Shown: positions 1-7,106, numbered from the stretch's first letter. The stretch: DNA of 8,710 nucleotides from Bryobacteraceae bacterium (GCA_014379815.1 JACMLA010000390.1:1-8710); one strand, 5' to 3'. Notes: generated from the letters alone by a model not told the origin. Numbers and translations are program-made.

Positions 1-126
1 TAGGTGTAGGCCGAAACGCCCCAACGCAAGTATACCCATTCAGCAGAAACTTGCTCTGCTCGACAAGTTTAGCCATGCCGTGATTTATGCACGGGCCGTA
101 GTTGCGATCTCGAGTGTCCTATTGCA
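1..126. other. Non-coding leader upstream of the large secreted-protein gene
   Basis: No credible gene is seen here. A small inverted repeat (AGCAGA at 42-47, TCTGCT at 55-60, 7-nt loop) could be a weak hairpin, but it has no following T-run. I could not recognise a convincing -35/-10 pair. The stretch just before the ATG at 127 has no strong Shine-Dalgarno sequence, so the start of the next gene rests mainly on its signal peptide. Confidence 0.5.
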
Positions 127-3100
127 ATGAAAACGTTACTGATTAGTATTTTGAGTTGTTGCACCCAAGCTGCGTTTGCCCAAGTGTCTGTGGAAGTGAC
201 CGGGGTAACGTCCACTCAAGCTGTTCTACGGATCCGAGGGGCATCATCGCCGTGCTCGCTTCAATTGCGTGAAGGGAGAGTTGATGGACTCCTCCACCCC
301 GACGTTGGTGGCGGCAGCGATCTTGACCGAGTTGACACGATAGTTTGGGAGGACGGAACGCGGGTAATAACGCTAGGGCATCAGCGAGCGGATATGGCCT
401 TGGGGGCGGAGACGACCTACTATGGCCTTGTATCCGGATGTCTTTCTGGATCACTCCAGTTTCAGTTCGTTACTGCTGCACCAGCTATTAATTCGAATTG
501 GGTTCGTCAGGTTCCTTTCAATCCAAATAAGTGGAATAATGCCGATTATCCAGACATTGACTGGTCGAGCGGTGGTCGCCACAAAGCGTATATTGATCCG
601 ATAAGTGGTTTGCGTATGAAGATTGTGAACTCTAGTGGAGATTTTTCATGGGTCTCCGGGTCGGCCCCTTTTGCAAATTGGTCCGGCGGCATAGGTTGGA
701 CAAACGCATCCAACGCCGTGAATGGATCTCCCGCAAGCGTGGCTTCGACCGGTGCCACAAACCCACTGGATTTGTATGTGCCAACCACAGGATCCTTTTC
801 TAGCCCTTGGAACAATGCGCGGGCTGTGGATAACATTGGTCTTGTGCTGTTCGGCAGCGGCACGGAAGGTGGAGGCGGGGTCGCCGACCGTCAAATCGAT
901 ATTTGCTTGGTTTTTGATCCAAACGCTGGATGTGCAGGCGTCCCGTTCCGAGTCACCCTCCCGATTGGTGGCGTTCAGAAGGTGATCAATCCTTCCAACT
1001 CTGTAAGCGATTGGCCCAATGCGTTCCCCGGTGCTATGTTTAACGGCTGGGGAGGAGCTGTGGTTACGCATGACCGCTACCCTATTACGGGGAAGATTAC
1101 CAGAGCAGAAAGTGGCGTTCTCACGATCATTTCACCAGATAATGCAAACCATTTTCCGGTAACTCTCGTCAGCGGCAACAAGATCACAATTCCCGGTTCG
1201 GGTTGTATTCCAAACGACCTATGCACTATCTCGCTCGTCACGCACGCTGGGGCCCTGCAACTTTCGGACAAGGTGTCCGGAAGCAATCTGCAGTTCACAG
1301 CTCATTCATGGGCAGTCCTGGTGCAAAAGGTGACATCCACTGGTAGCATCTCGGTAGGCGTTCAGCAGAAAAGCTCCGGCACTATCAACAGCGCCACAAT
1401 AGCTGAGGGGTTTAAATGTCATCCTGTTGAGGTGACTTCATCGGACGGCATCAAGGGACATACCTGTGCCATCCCCGGGCCAACGTCAGGCTATCGCTAT
1501 CTATACTTCATTGCAAATGATGGATCAACGAAGCGCGCGATAAGTGCATTGAGCATCCCAAGATCGAAGCTTCAAAGCTGGCCCGTACAGGACAGACCCC
1601 ACTCAGCCTATGACAAAGGGGGGGCTGCCGGCTTCTCGTTAACGGATGGTCGCATATTTTATTCGGCCATGCCCACGACAACGGGCAGCTGGTCTATTTT
1701 CAGACTGACTTATAACGGTGATTGGAAGACAGAGGTGGACTACAACTACAAGGGCGGTTGGGGCGGAGATCTGCCTGAAACAGCGGAGAATCTAGCATGG
1801 GAGAACATCATGCCGACTTCCCAAGGAAAAGACTTGAGCAGCCAAATTGCAAAGTCTTACCCGGCGTTTCAGGCCAAACTTTATGGAGACTGGAACACGC
1901 CACAGTTTGGCGGATTTGCGGGGTCGAAGGCGTTTTTCTACAAACTGCTTGGCGGACAGGATGGCGGTCCCTGTTGGATTGCGACGGTTGATATACCGAG
2001 CGGTACTGTAATTTCTCTCGTCAATACGTTTGACGAGGCAAGCATCCCTGAACTGCAATGGGGAAACTGCCACTCTGTGGCAGCCGCAGCGTGGCCCCCT
2101 GACACTCTGGCAATTAGTTTGAATGCACTCGTAGTAGCCGATAATTCTAGGATGCTGGCTGGGCCTTTTGAAGTGAGACCTAATGCTGTTTTGAGGGCCG
2201 GGTTTTGGTCTCCCGACACATCTTTACCGTGGCCAATCGACGATAGCTACAACAACCAATGCCCGACAGACCTCTTAGCCGCCGAGAAGGAACTCGGTGC
2301 CGTAGGAAATCAGTGCGTCACCTTCAGGCTTCCGGGGAATCCATGTAACTTGAACCCATCCATCGCAGAGCGAGCGGCCTTTCCGGCGTGCAATTGGAAC
2401 CCCGCCTTTACCATGCCCAAATCCATTCAGGTTGGTAATCACTTTGCAGATAAGGGGCTCCCGACGCCGGGAGATTCAGAACCGTTCCGCGCAGTCAGGG
2501 TGACTGCCTTGGCAAATGGTGACGTCATTGTCATTGCCCAACGAAATGCAGCGTGGGACTACTGCTGCGCCATAGGGTCGCGTCCGGGCAATGGATGCGT
2601 GAATGGTAAAGGTCGGCTCCAGCACGCAAATGCATGGACCCTTCGCATGTACACCGGAACTAAGAATAGCTGCCACGGCAGTTTGTTGTTGGTGTCTTTT
2701 TCAGGCGGTACGCCGCAGCCATTCGAAGTCGCGAAATCGCTTGGCGCTAGCCACTACGCTGTTGGACGAAATGGGAACAACATAGACTTCATGTCCGCAT
2801 TTTACGCGAAGACGAACATCCCTCTGAAAGCACTCGCTGATCTTACTGTCACAGGCTCAGCGATGCGGTATCCGTCGTTCGCTGGAATGCAAGCCGACAT
2901 TGGAGGCCTTGTTCAGGAGTATTTCTCCCACTCCCAGACCGCCGCAACTCAGAATATCGACAATTCGTGGGCTCTCGACAGTAATGCCTATAATCCTTCG
3001 TACGGGTGGAGCGGTGGCAACACTCTTAACAATGCGCTCGCATCGCGCCAAATCGTACGCATCGCAGGGGATGTTTGGAAGATTGGGTTACTTGGCGGAA

Positions 3101-4896
3101 TAGCGGATTACAAGCGGCGGCCTCTCATAGGATGGGCCGGTAGTCGCATGCTCAAAGATGTCAGTGGGCCTGCGAGCCAGATTGCGTCCGCTGCAAGCTA
3201 CTCCTTCTGCCACGTCCTCCGAGCCGGTGACTGCGGAATTGGATCAGTAGGCGAGACCTTCATCAAAGCACCAAATGTCTATCCGCATGCAAGCTGCGTC
3301 GCGGCCATTGTCTGGGCCAATGTCCCATGCGTGATGTCGGCAAGCCCCGGAGTTGGCGGGGTGCGCCAATTTGAGATTCCTACCTCGGTAACTCCCGGCG
3401 CCGGTAGCCGGTTGCTGACGTATGGATTAGGAATACCCGGCGCTCACAATCCATTTTTTGGAGCAGCATCACACCCGAGCGGAAAGTCCATGCTCGTCTC
3501 ATCGGGTCAATATCTCGGTGGCGTCCGGATGGCGTCAATGTTGTTTCGGCTCCCCGAATGGCGTGTCGATTCAACTGGGCGTGGCGACTTCGGTGGCCTG
3601 ACCGTAACTGTACCCAAATCCAAGCGTTCTGATGCGACCCACGCTCGAATCAAGTTTGGCTACAACACAGCCTTTCATTGCTCCGAACGCCTAGAGGCAT
3701 GCGTCACTGACCTATCGGGGGCGCCGTACGCCTTTGAAGGAGAAGGCGGGAAACCCTCACCATGCGCGAATGGTTGCGCGATCGAGGTGCCTGTCCTTAC
3801 GGGAAGAATTATCTACTTTCAAGCGGAGTTCTTGGCGAAGGGGCTGGTGGTTGAAGCAGGTGAGGAAACGGCGGTTGTTGTCACCGAGGTCTCAACAGCT
3901 GCCCCGATCGTGCAGTCCCCTGTGCCTCCAGCTCAAATTACAACGACTTTAGCGATTCCGCCATACATTGTAGCCCCAAAATCGGCGACACAATCAGTCC
4001 GAATCTCGATAACCGTGACAAGCAGCAACGGTTCCATAGTAAACGGAGGTAACGTCACAGTTGGATGCCGAGCGAGCACTCTAACGCCGGTTGCAAGTGG
4101 GACGGCTGTGGTAGATTGCGATCTTTTACTTACTACAACTGGCACTAAAATCGAAATCGCTGTCCAATACTCCGGATTCGGACAGTATGGACCGTCGTCA
4201 GGACTCGCAGTCGTTACTACGTCCGCCGCGACACCTAGCGTGAATCCTTCTGCTGACCTGAAGTTTGTAACTTTTGTTTACACCAGCACGTTAGGAAGGA
4301 ATCCGTCGGCGGAAGAATCGTCGGCAGGGCTTAACAAGATTGCACTGAGTGGTCGAAGTGCTGTTGTGACATCTCTTTATAACAGTCCAGAGTTCAACCG
4401 TGTCAGCCGGTTTGCGGCTGGCCTATATATAGGAATTTTAAATCGAGATGCCGAGACGCAAGGCTGGTTATGGCAGCGTGCTGCGCTAGTAGGAGGAGCA
4501 CCTCCTGATTTGGTGGTACGAAATTTTCTCGAATCAGCAGAATTTGTATTGAAGAACGGACAGTTACAAAACACAGACTTCGTCCGGCTTCTCTACCGGC
4601 AGGTCTTGCTTCGCGAGGCGGCACCGTCCGAGGTGCTTTTCCAAACCGGTGCTCTTTCACCTACCTACCCTCGCAGTAGCATGGCATCTGGCTTCTTAGC
4701 TTCTGCCGAATTCTGGCTTCGGAGTGATGCTCGTTTAACTACCTCCTTGCTGTATTCTACCCTCCTGAACCGGGATCCAACTTCAGGCGAATCTTCGTCT
4801 ACGAAGCAACTGTTAAGTAGCGGCAGCACTCTGACCTCATTGGTTTCTCAGATCGTGTCAAGCTCGGAGTTCCTGACACGTTTACAGAAGTTCTAG
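127..4896 (+). CDS. Very large secreted protein with N-terminal FnIII-like domain, Ig-like domain and C-terminal DUF4214-type repeats
   Basis: A 1589-residue protein of unknown function, probably exported. Residues 1-18 look like a type I signal peptide: Lys2, a hydrophobic run, then AFA before Gln19. The ILSC at 8-11 is a poor lipobox, so a lipoprotein is less likely. Residues about 20-118 resemble a fibronectin-III-like beta sandwich. The long middle (about 119-1255) is rich in Gly, Ser, Trp and aromatic residues and has many cysteines, several closely paired (for example the CC of DYCCAIG), fitting disulfides outside the cytoplasm. It could be a beta-propeller or adhesin-like fold, but I see no diagnostic motif. 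A Pro-rich linker (about 1259-1270) leads to an Ig-like domain (about 1270-1368) and then four DUF4214-like repeats (1380-1589). There is no catalytic signature. The frame is open throughout, and codon use is less GC-rich than the IS genes downstream. The start is chosen because the signal peptide begins there; the ribosome binding site is weak. Surface attachment or a matrix role is inference only. Confidence 0.85.
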   Translation: MKTLLISILSCCTQAAFAQVSVEVTGVTSTQAVLRIRGASSPCSLQLREGRVDGLLHPDVGGGSDLDRVDTIVWEDGTRVITLGHQRADMALGAETTYYGLVSGCLSGSLQFQFVTAAPAINSNWVRQVPFNPNKWNNADYPDIDWSSGGRHKAYIDPISGLRMKIVNSSGDFSWVSGSAPFANWSGGIGWTNASNAVNGSPASVASTGATNPLDLYVPTTGSFSSPWNNARAVDNIGLVLFGSGTEGGGGVADRQIDICLVFDPNAGCAGVPFRVTLPIGGVQKVINPSNSVSDWPNAFPGAMFNGWGGAVVTHDRYPITGKITRAESGVLTIISPDNANHFPVTLVSGNKITIPGSGCIPNDLCTISLVTHAGALQLSDKVSGSNLQFTAHSWAVLVQKVTSTGSISVGVQQKSSGTINSATIAEGFKCHPVEVTSSDGIKGHTCAIPGPTSGYRYLYFIANDGSTKRAISALSIPRSKLQSWPVQDRPHSAYDKGGAAGFSLTDGRIFYSAMPTTTGSWSIFRLTYNGDWKTEVDYNYKGGWGGDLPETAENLAWENIMPTSQGKDLSSQIAKSYPAFQAKLYGDWNTPQFGGFAGSKAFFYKLLGGQDGGPCWIATVDIPSGTVISLVNTFDEASIPELQWGNCHSVAAAAWPPDTLAISLNALVVADNSRMLAGPFEVRPNAVLRAGFWSPDTSLPWPIDDSYNNQCPTDLLAAEKELGAVGNQCVTFRLPGNPCNLNPSIAERAAFPACNWNPAFTMPKSIQVGNHFADKGLPTPGDSEPFRAVRVTALANGDVIVIAQRNAAWDYCCAIGSRPGNGCVNGKGRLQHANAWTLRMYTGTKNSCHGSLLLVSFSGGTPQPFEVAKSLGASHYAVGRNGNNIDFMSAFYAKTNIPLKALADLTVTGSAMRYPSFAGMQADIGGLVQEYFSHSQTAATQNIDNSWALDSNAYNPSYGWSGGNTLNNALASRQIVRIAGDVWKIGLLGGIADYKRRPLIGWAGSRMLKDVSGPASQIASAASYSFCHVLRAGDCGIGSVGETFIKAPNVYPHASCVAAIVWANVPCVMSASPGVGGVRQFEIPTSVTPGAGSRLLTYGLGIPGAHNPFFGAASHPSGKSMLVSSGQYLGGVRMASMLFRLPEWRVDSTGRGDFGGLTVTVPKSKRSDATHARIKFGYNTAFHCSERLEACVTDLSGAPYAFEGEGGKPSPCANGCAIEVPVLTGRIIYFQAEFLAKGLVVEAGEETAVVVTEVSTAAPIVQSPVPPAQITTTLAIPPYIVAPKSATQSVRISITVTSSNGSIVNGGNVTVGCRASTLTPVASGTAVVDCDLLLTTTGTKIEIAVQYSGFGQYGPSSGLAVVTTSAATPSVNPSADLKFVTFVYTSTLGRNPSAEESSAGLNKIALSGRSAVVTSLYNSPEFNRVSRFAAGLYIGILNRDAETQGWLWQRAALVGGAPPDLVVRNFLESAEFVLKNGQLQNTDFVRLLYRQVLLREAAPSEVLFQTGALSPTYPRSSMASGFLASAEFWLRSDARLTTSLLYSTLLNRDPTSGESSSTKQLLSSGSTLTSLVSQIVSSSEFLTRLQKF
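4264..4893 (+). repeat. Four tandem DUF4214-like repeats at the C-terminus of the secreted protein
   Basis: The last 210 residues fall into four units of about 49-56 residues, at 1380-1428, 1429-1484, 1485-1537 and 1538-1589. Each opens with a helix of the form F/T-x-x-x-hydrophobic-Y-x-x-x-L, then usually x-R-[ND], and closes with a [SA]-x-EF pair (SPEF, SAEF, SAEF, SSEF). This is the pattern of DUF4214, an alpha-helical repeat found at the end of large secreted or S-layer-like proteins in several phyla. The role of DUF4214 is not settled. Unit 3 (LLREAAPSE) departs most from the RDP/RNP signature. The protein ends right after unit 4, so the domain appears complete. Confidence 0.7.
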
Positions 4897-5021
4897 TTCG
4901 TGCATGTAGGGACTCCAAGACAGCCGCGCTTCTTTGATTCGCCGGTTGACCCAAAACCCGAAAACGAGACAGCCGGAAACTTGAAAGATGGCGTTCGACG
5001 TGGTCCTCTGGACAGGAGCAG
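4897..5021. other. Intergenic DNA and probable left end of the IS3 element
   Basis: This stretch lies between the stop of the large gene and the ribosome binding site of IS3 orfA. No terminator hairpin with a T-run is visible after the stop at 4896. A plausible IS3 left terminus begins with TGACCC at 4947, about 90 bp before orfA, which is a normal leader length for the family. TGTAGGG at 4905 is an alternative. No inverted partner of either was found inside the window, so the exact boundary is unproven. Confidence 0.35.
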
Positions 5022-5029
5022 AAGGAGGA
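5022..5029 (+). promoter_or_regulatory. Ribosome binding site of IS3 orfA
   Basis: AAGGAGGA lies 6 nt before the ATG at 5036. It is a near-perfect Shine-Dalgarno sequence and decides the orfA start at 5036 over the upstream in-frame ATG at 4988. Confidence 0.8.
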
Positions 5030-5035
5030 CGAAAG

Positions 5036-5317
5036 ATGCCACGAAAAGGCCACAGCGAAGAGCAGATCGTGTATGCAATACGGCAAGTGGAAGCGGGCAA
5101 GAAGGTGACCGATATCTGTCGCGAGATGGGTGTCTCGGCGCAGGCCTTCTACACCTGGAAGCGTCGTTATGCCGGCGTCGGCGTCAGCGAACTACGCGAA
5201 CTGCGGCAATTACGAGACGAGAACCGGCAGCTGAAGACTTTGGTAGCCGACCTGACGCTTTGGCAAACTCCGAAGGTGTGCGATCGGCCAGAGAGCTGTG
5301 TAGACGACTATGATTGA
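5036..5317 (+). pseudogene. IS3-family OrfA (HTH protein), 3' end replaced by antisense orfB
   Basis: OrfA of IS3 elements is the DNA-binding part that recognises the terminal repeats and normally fuses to OrfB by -1 frameshifting. Here the first ~74 residues are typical: MPRKGHSEEQ start, helix-turn-helix (residues about 9-45, with DICREMGVSAQAFYTWKRRY), then a leucine-zipper-like coiled coil ([15 protein letters not shown]) and VADLTL. After about 5259 the frame runs into orfB sequence in antisense, adding a meaningless tail of about 19 residues before the TGA at 5315-5317. A normal OrfA would continue with LDK-type residues and end some 10-15 residues later. The OrfA/OrfB frameshift window is therefore not attached to this copy. 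The real orfA part is 5036 to about 5259. Confidence 0.8.
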
Positions 5318-6137
5318 AATCGGTTCGCCATTGCTCCAGTTTCGTCCGAGCGTCGTTGATGTCGAAAAAGACTTCCACATTCAGGCATTCGTCGCGTAAG
5401 CGCCCATTGAAGCTTTCGGCAAACCCATTCTCGACCGGCTTGCCAGGACTAATGAAGTCGAGCTTCACGCCATTCTGGTAAGACCAGGTTTCCATCGCTT
5501 TGCCGACGAATTCGCTGCCATTATCCGACGTAATCGATTCCGGCGTCCCCTGACGAGCAATGATCTGACTCAGTTGCCCGGCTACTTTCTTGCCGGTTTG
5601 CGAACGTTCGGCATGGACGCAGATGCACTGCCGTGTGTATTGATCCACCACAGTAAGGATTCGGAACCAGCGGCCATCGACAAACCGATCACTCACGAAA
5701 TCCATACTCCATCGCTGATTCGGCCGACTTGCTCCCGGCAACGCCACGCGCGCCTGTTGTGTTCGTTTCGTGCGCTTCGGGCTTCGGACCTGCAGTCCTT
5801 CCTGCTTGTACAAGCGATACACTCGCTTGGCATTCACCACCCATCCTTCTCGACGGAGCAATACCGTCAGTCTGCGGTATCCGTACCGCACCCGGCTTCC
5901 GGCTAACTCTCGCAGGCGAAGACGAAGCGCCACTTGTGGATCCTTCTGGCTCTGGTATCGATTGGACCAACGCGTGATTCCGATCAGCCCGCAAGCACGG
6001 CTTTCCGTTAACTGGTGCGCTTCCCGCACCTTGGTTACCAGTTCGCGGCGCGCGGCGGGCTTCAGGCTCTTTTTGACAGCACTTCCTGCAGAATAATGCT
6101 TGTCCAGCGGCCTGCGTATTCCGGCGATGCCGATCAC
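5184..6137 (-). pseudogene. IS3-family OrfB transposase (DDE, rve domain), inverted and chimeric at both ends
   Basis: The integrase-like catalytic half of an IS3 transposase. In the 317-residue open frame, residues about 22-110 are the HTH_21-like region ([12 protein letters not shown], later [13 protein letters not shown]), and the DDE core follows: D146 in WSMDF, D205 in TSDNGSEF, E241 in [10 protein letters not shown], with the usual D-35-E spacing. The C-terminus has the family motif [13 protein letters not shown]. The genuine part is about 6106 to 5260. The first ~10 residues come from the IS21 terminus and the last ~24 (ASGRLPK onward) from antisense orfA. No ribosome binding site fits the ATG at 6137, and OrfB is normally made by frameshifting from OrfA, so expression is unlikely although the catalytic residues are intact. 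Confidence 0.85.
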
Positions 6138-6183
6138 GATTCCGGGATGATGCCGATCAGCATTCCGCGCTGATGGCGATCGA
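6118..6183 (-). repeat. IS21 right-end array: three tandem repeats of 23-bp period
   Basis: On the + strand the core GATGCCGATC occurs at 6126-6135 and 6149-6158, with a variant GATGGCGATC at 6172-6181. The three cores are exactly 23 bp apart. Each is preceded by ATTCCG (from 6118, 6139 and 6162). IS21-family ends are known to carry several such repeats bound by IstA, so these are presumed transposase binding sites. About two helical turns of spacing would place the sites on one face of the DNA. Confidence 0.75.
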
Positions 6184-6214
6184 TTTCGGAGCGAAGCGAC
6201 GCTGGCCTGTTCAT

Positions 6215-6237
6215 AATGCGGAAGTGATCGGCATCAG
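6215..6237 (+). repeat. Fourth IS21 terminal-repeat copy in inverted orientation
   Basis: GATCGGCATC at 6226-6235 is the reverse complement of the cores at 6126 and 6149. Read on the - strand it is followed by ACTTCCGCAT, matching the CACGATTCCG-type context of the outer copies. It lies 45 bp inside the innermost tandem copy and points the other way. It could be a subterminal IstA site. Confidence 0.6.
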
Positions 6238-6259
6238 TCAACAGATTTCCGTTTTTAGC

Positions 6260-6284
6260 GGGGAGTGGGGCGTGGGGAGAGGGG
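6260..6284 (+). other. G-quadruplex motif with four GGGG runs
   Basis: Four runs of four guanines lie at 6260-6263, 6267-6270, 6274-6277 and 6281-6284, separated by three 3-nt loops (AGT, CGT, AGA). This satisfies the strictest G4 consensus. The G-rich strand is the one opposite to istA/istB transcription, so the istAB mRNA would carry the C-rich complement. The last two runs are also the left arm of the hairpin at 6272-6307, so the two structures are mutually exclusive. Confidence 0.75.
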
Positions 6285-6307
6285 CGGCGTTTGAGCCCTC
6301 TCCCCAC
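6272..6307 (-). terminator. Hairpin downstream of istB, terminator-like but lacking a U-tract
   Basis: A perfect 12-bp inverted repeat, GTGGGGAGAGGG at 6272-6283 and CCCTCTCCCCAC at 6296-6307, with a 12-nt loop, begins 36 bp past the istB stop. In the istB direction it is followed by C-rich sequence and then an A-run rather than T, so it is not a classical intrinsic terminator. It may block read-through, stabilise the mRNA 3' end, or act in the DNA. Confidence 0.5.
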
Positions 6308-6342
6308 ACACAGCACTGGAGAAGCCGGCGCGGCCAGAGTGC

Positions 6343-7094
6343 TCATTGATCGTCTTCAGGCTTCTGGCCGCGCTTTCTGCGCATCGATTCTCCTTTCAGT
6401 TCGATGCGGTGCGCGTTGTGGACCAGCCGGTCCAGGATCGAATCGGCAATAGTCGGATCGCCGATCTGTGTATGCCGCGCGGCGACCGGCATCTGACTGG
6501 TGAGCATCGTCGCCCGCGCCTGGTACCGCGCATCGACCACATCGAGAAAGTCCCGGCGTTCGGCGTCGATCGTTGGAGCCATGGCCCAGTCATCCACGAT
6601 AAGCAGGTCCACTTTCGCCAGCTGATACAGCAGCTTCGAGTGGCTGCCGTCCACACGCGCGGTCGCCAGATTCCGGAACAGCTCCGACGCTTTCAGGAAC
6701 AGCGCGGTGTACCCGTCGCGGCACGCCTTCTGCGCGAACGCGCGTGCCAGCCATGTTTTCCGACGCCGGTTGGGCCAACGAGAAACAGATTCTGGTGCTC
6801 GCGTACCCACGCCGATTCCTGCGTCAGCGACCGAACCAACTGGCGTTCCAGTCCGCGCGGCGTTCGGTAGTCGATGTCCTCGATGCACGCAGGACCATTT
6901 AGTCGGCCGTTCCGCAGCCGGCGGTCCAGAGCCCGGTTCTCGCGCCAGTTCCACTGGCGGTCAATCAGCATACCGAGCCTTTCCTCGAAGCTGAGCCGCT
7001 GCGCATCGGCACTCTCCTGTTGCTCGCGCAAAGCTTCCGCCATGCCGCGCAGCCGCATCACAATGAGCTTGTCTGTTGTTGCCTGATTGAGCAT
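6343..7094 (-). pseudogene. istB: IS21-family helper ATPase IstB, frameshifted in the Walker A motif
   Basis: IstB is the AAA+ ATPase that assists IstA in target capture and strand transfer, related to DnaC. Start ATG at 7092-7094 with CAGGAC 6 nt upstream; stop TGA at 6343-6345. Restoring one base gives a protein of about 250 residues, normal for the family: N-terminal helical region, Walker A GPTGVGKT (about 107-114), Walker B LLIVDDW (D168/D169), sensor TSQ, and the typical C-terminal DSILDRLVHNAHRIELKGES. At 6756-6759 only four A's (on the - strand) stand where five are needed (GGAAAAACATGG expected), so the frame breaks right at GK|T. The un-shifted frame gives a 133-residue product ending in unrelated sequence. 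Alternatives are a sequencing error in a homopolymer or translational slippage (see findings). It lies 20 nt after istA. Confidence 0.85.
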
Positions 7095-7100
7095 GACGAT

Positions 7101-7106
7101 GTCCTG
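7101..7106 (-). promoter_or_regulatory. Ribosome binding site of istB
   Basis: CAGGAC on the - strand ends 6 nt before the istB ATG and lies inside the 20-nt gap after the istA stop. This supports translation of istB from the same mRNA as istA. Confidence 0.6.

Larger units (their letters stand above)
4947..6112. mobile_element. Rearranged IS3-family insertion sequence (orfA +, orfB inverted)
   Basis: The two halves of an IS3-family transposase are present but point in opposite directions. orfA begins normally on the + strand at 5036 with a strong ribosome binding site and loses orfA character at about 5259. orfB is on the - strand from about 6106 to about 5260. Read on the - strand, the inverted part starts with CTGGACAAG (LDK), which is what should follow the orfA sequence GACCTGACGCT (DLTL) that ends at 5259. 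The right terminal inverted repeat and the last part of orfB are missing. The left boundary is a guess; the right boundary is set by the predicted IS21 terminus at 6113. The element cannot make a normal OrfAB fusion transposase and is probably dead. Confidence 0.75.

Noticed and set aside
42..60. Hairpin upstream of the large gene as a riboswitch or terminator
   Set aside because: Only 6 bp of stem, no T-run and no conserved motif.
646..1071. 141-codon - strand frame inside the large secreted-protein gene
   Set aside because: It is a shadow of the continuous 1589-codon frame and shows no domain features of its own.
4918..4975. Nine-base direct repeat AGACAGCCG at 4918-4926 and 4967-4975 as a possible target duplication or IS end
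   Set aside because: The copies are only 49 bp apart with no element between them and do not flank the IS; it may be chance or part of the IS3 leader.
4893..5078. Short - strand frame with a hydrophobic stretch resembling a signal peptide
   Set aside because: It is antisense to IS3 orfA and its ribosome binding site; the hydrophobic run comes from the complement of the purine-rich GAGGAGGAC-type sequence.
6118..6237. CRISPR-like reading of the regularly spaced repeats
   Set aside because: The cores are only 10 bp with about 13 bp between, there are three plus one inverted, and they sit at the end of an IS21 element; terminal transposase sites explain them better.
6134..6346. 70-codon frame on the - strand between istB and the IS21 end
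   Set aside because: It runs through the hairpin, G-rich motif and terminal repeats. Its translation is low-complexity and explained by these DNA elements; no ribosome binding site is evident.
6346..6870. 174-codon open frame on the + strand, antisense to istB
   Set aside because: The - strand holds clear IstB motifs (Walker B, sensor, C-terminal motif); this is a shadow frame.
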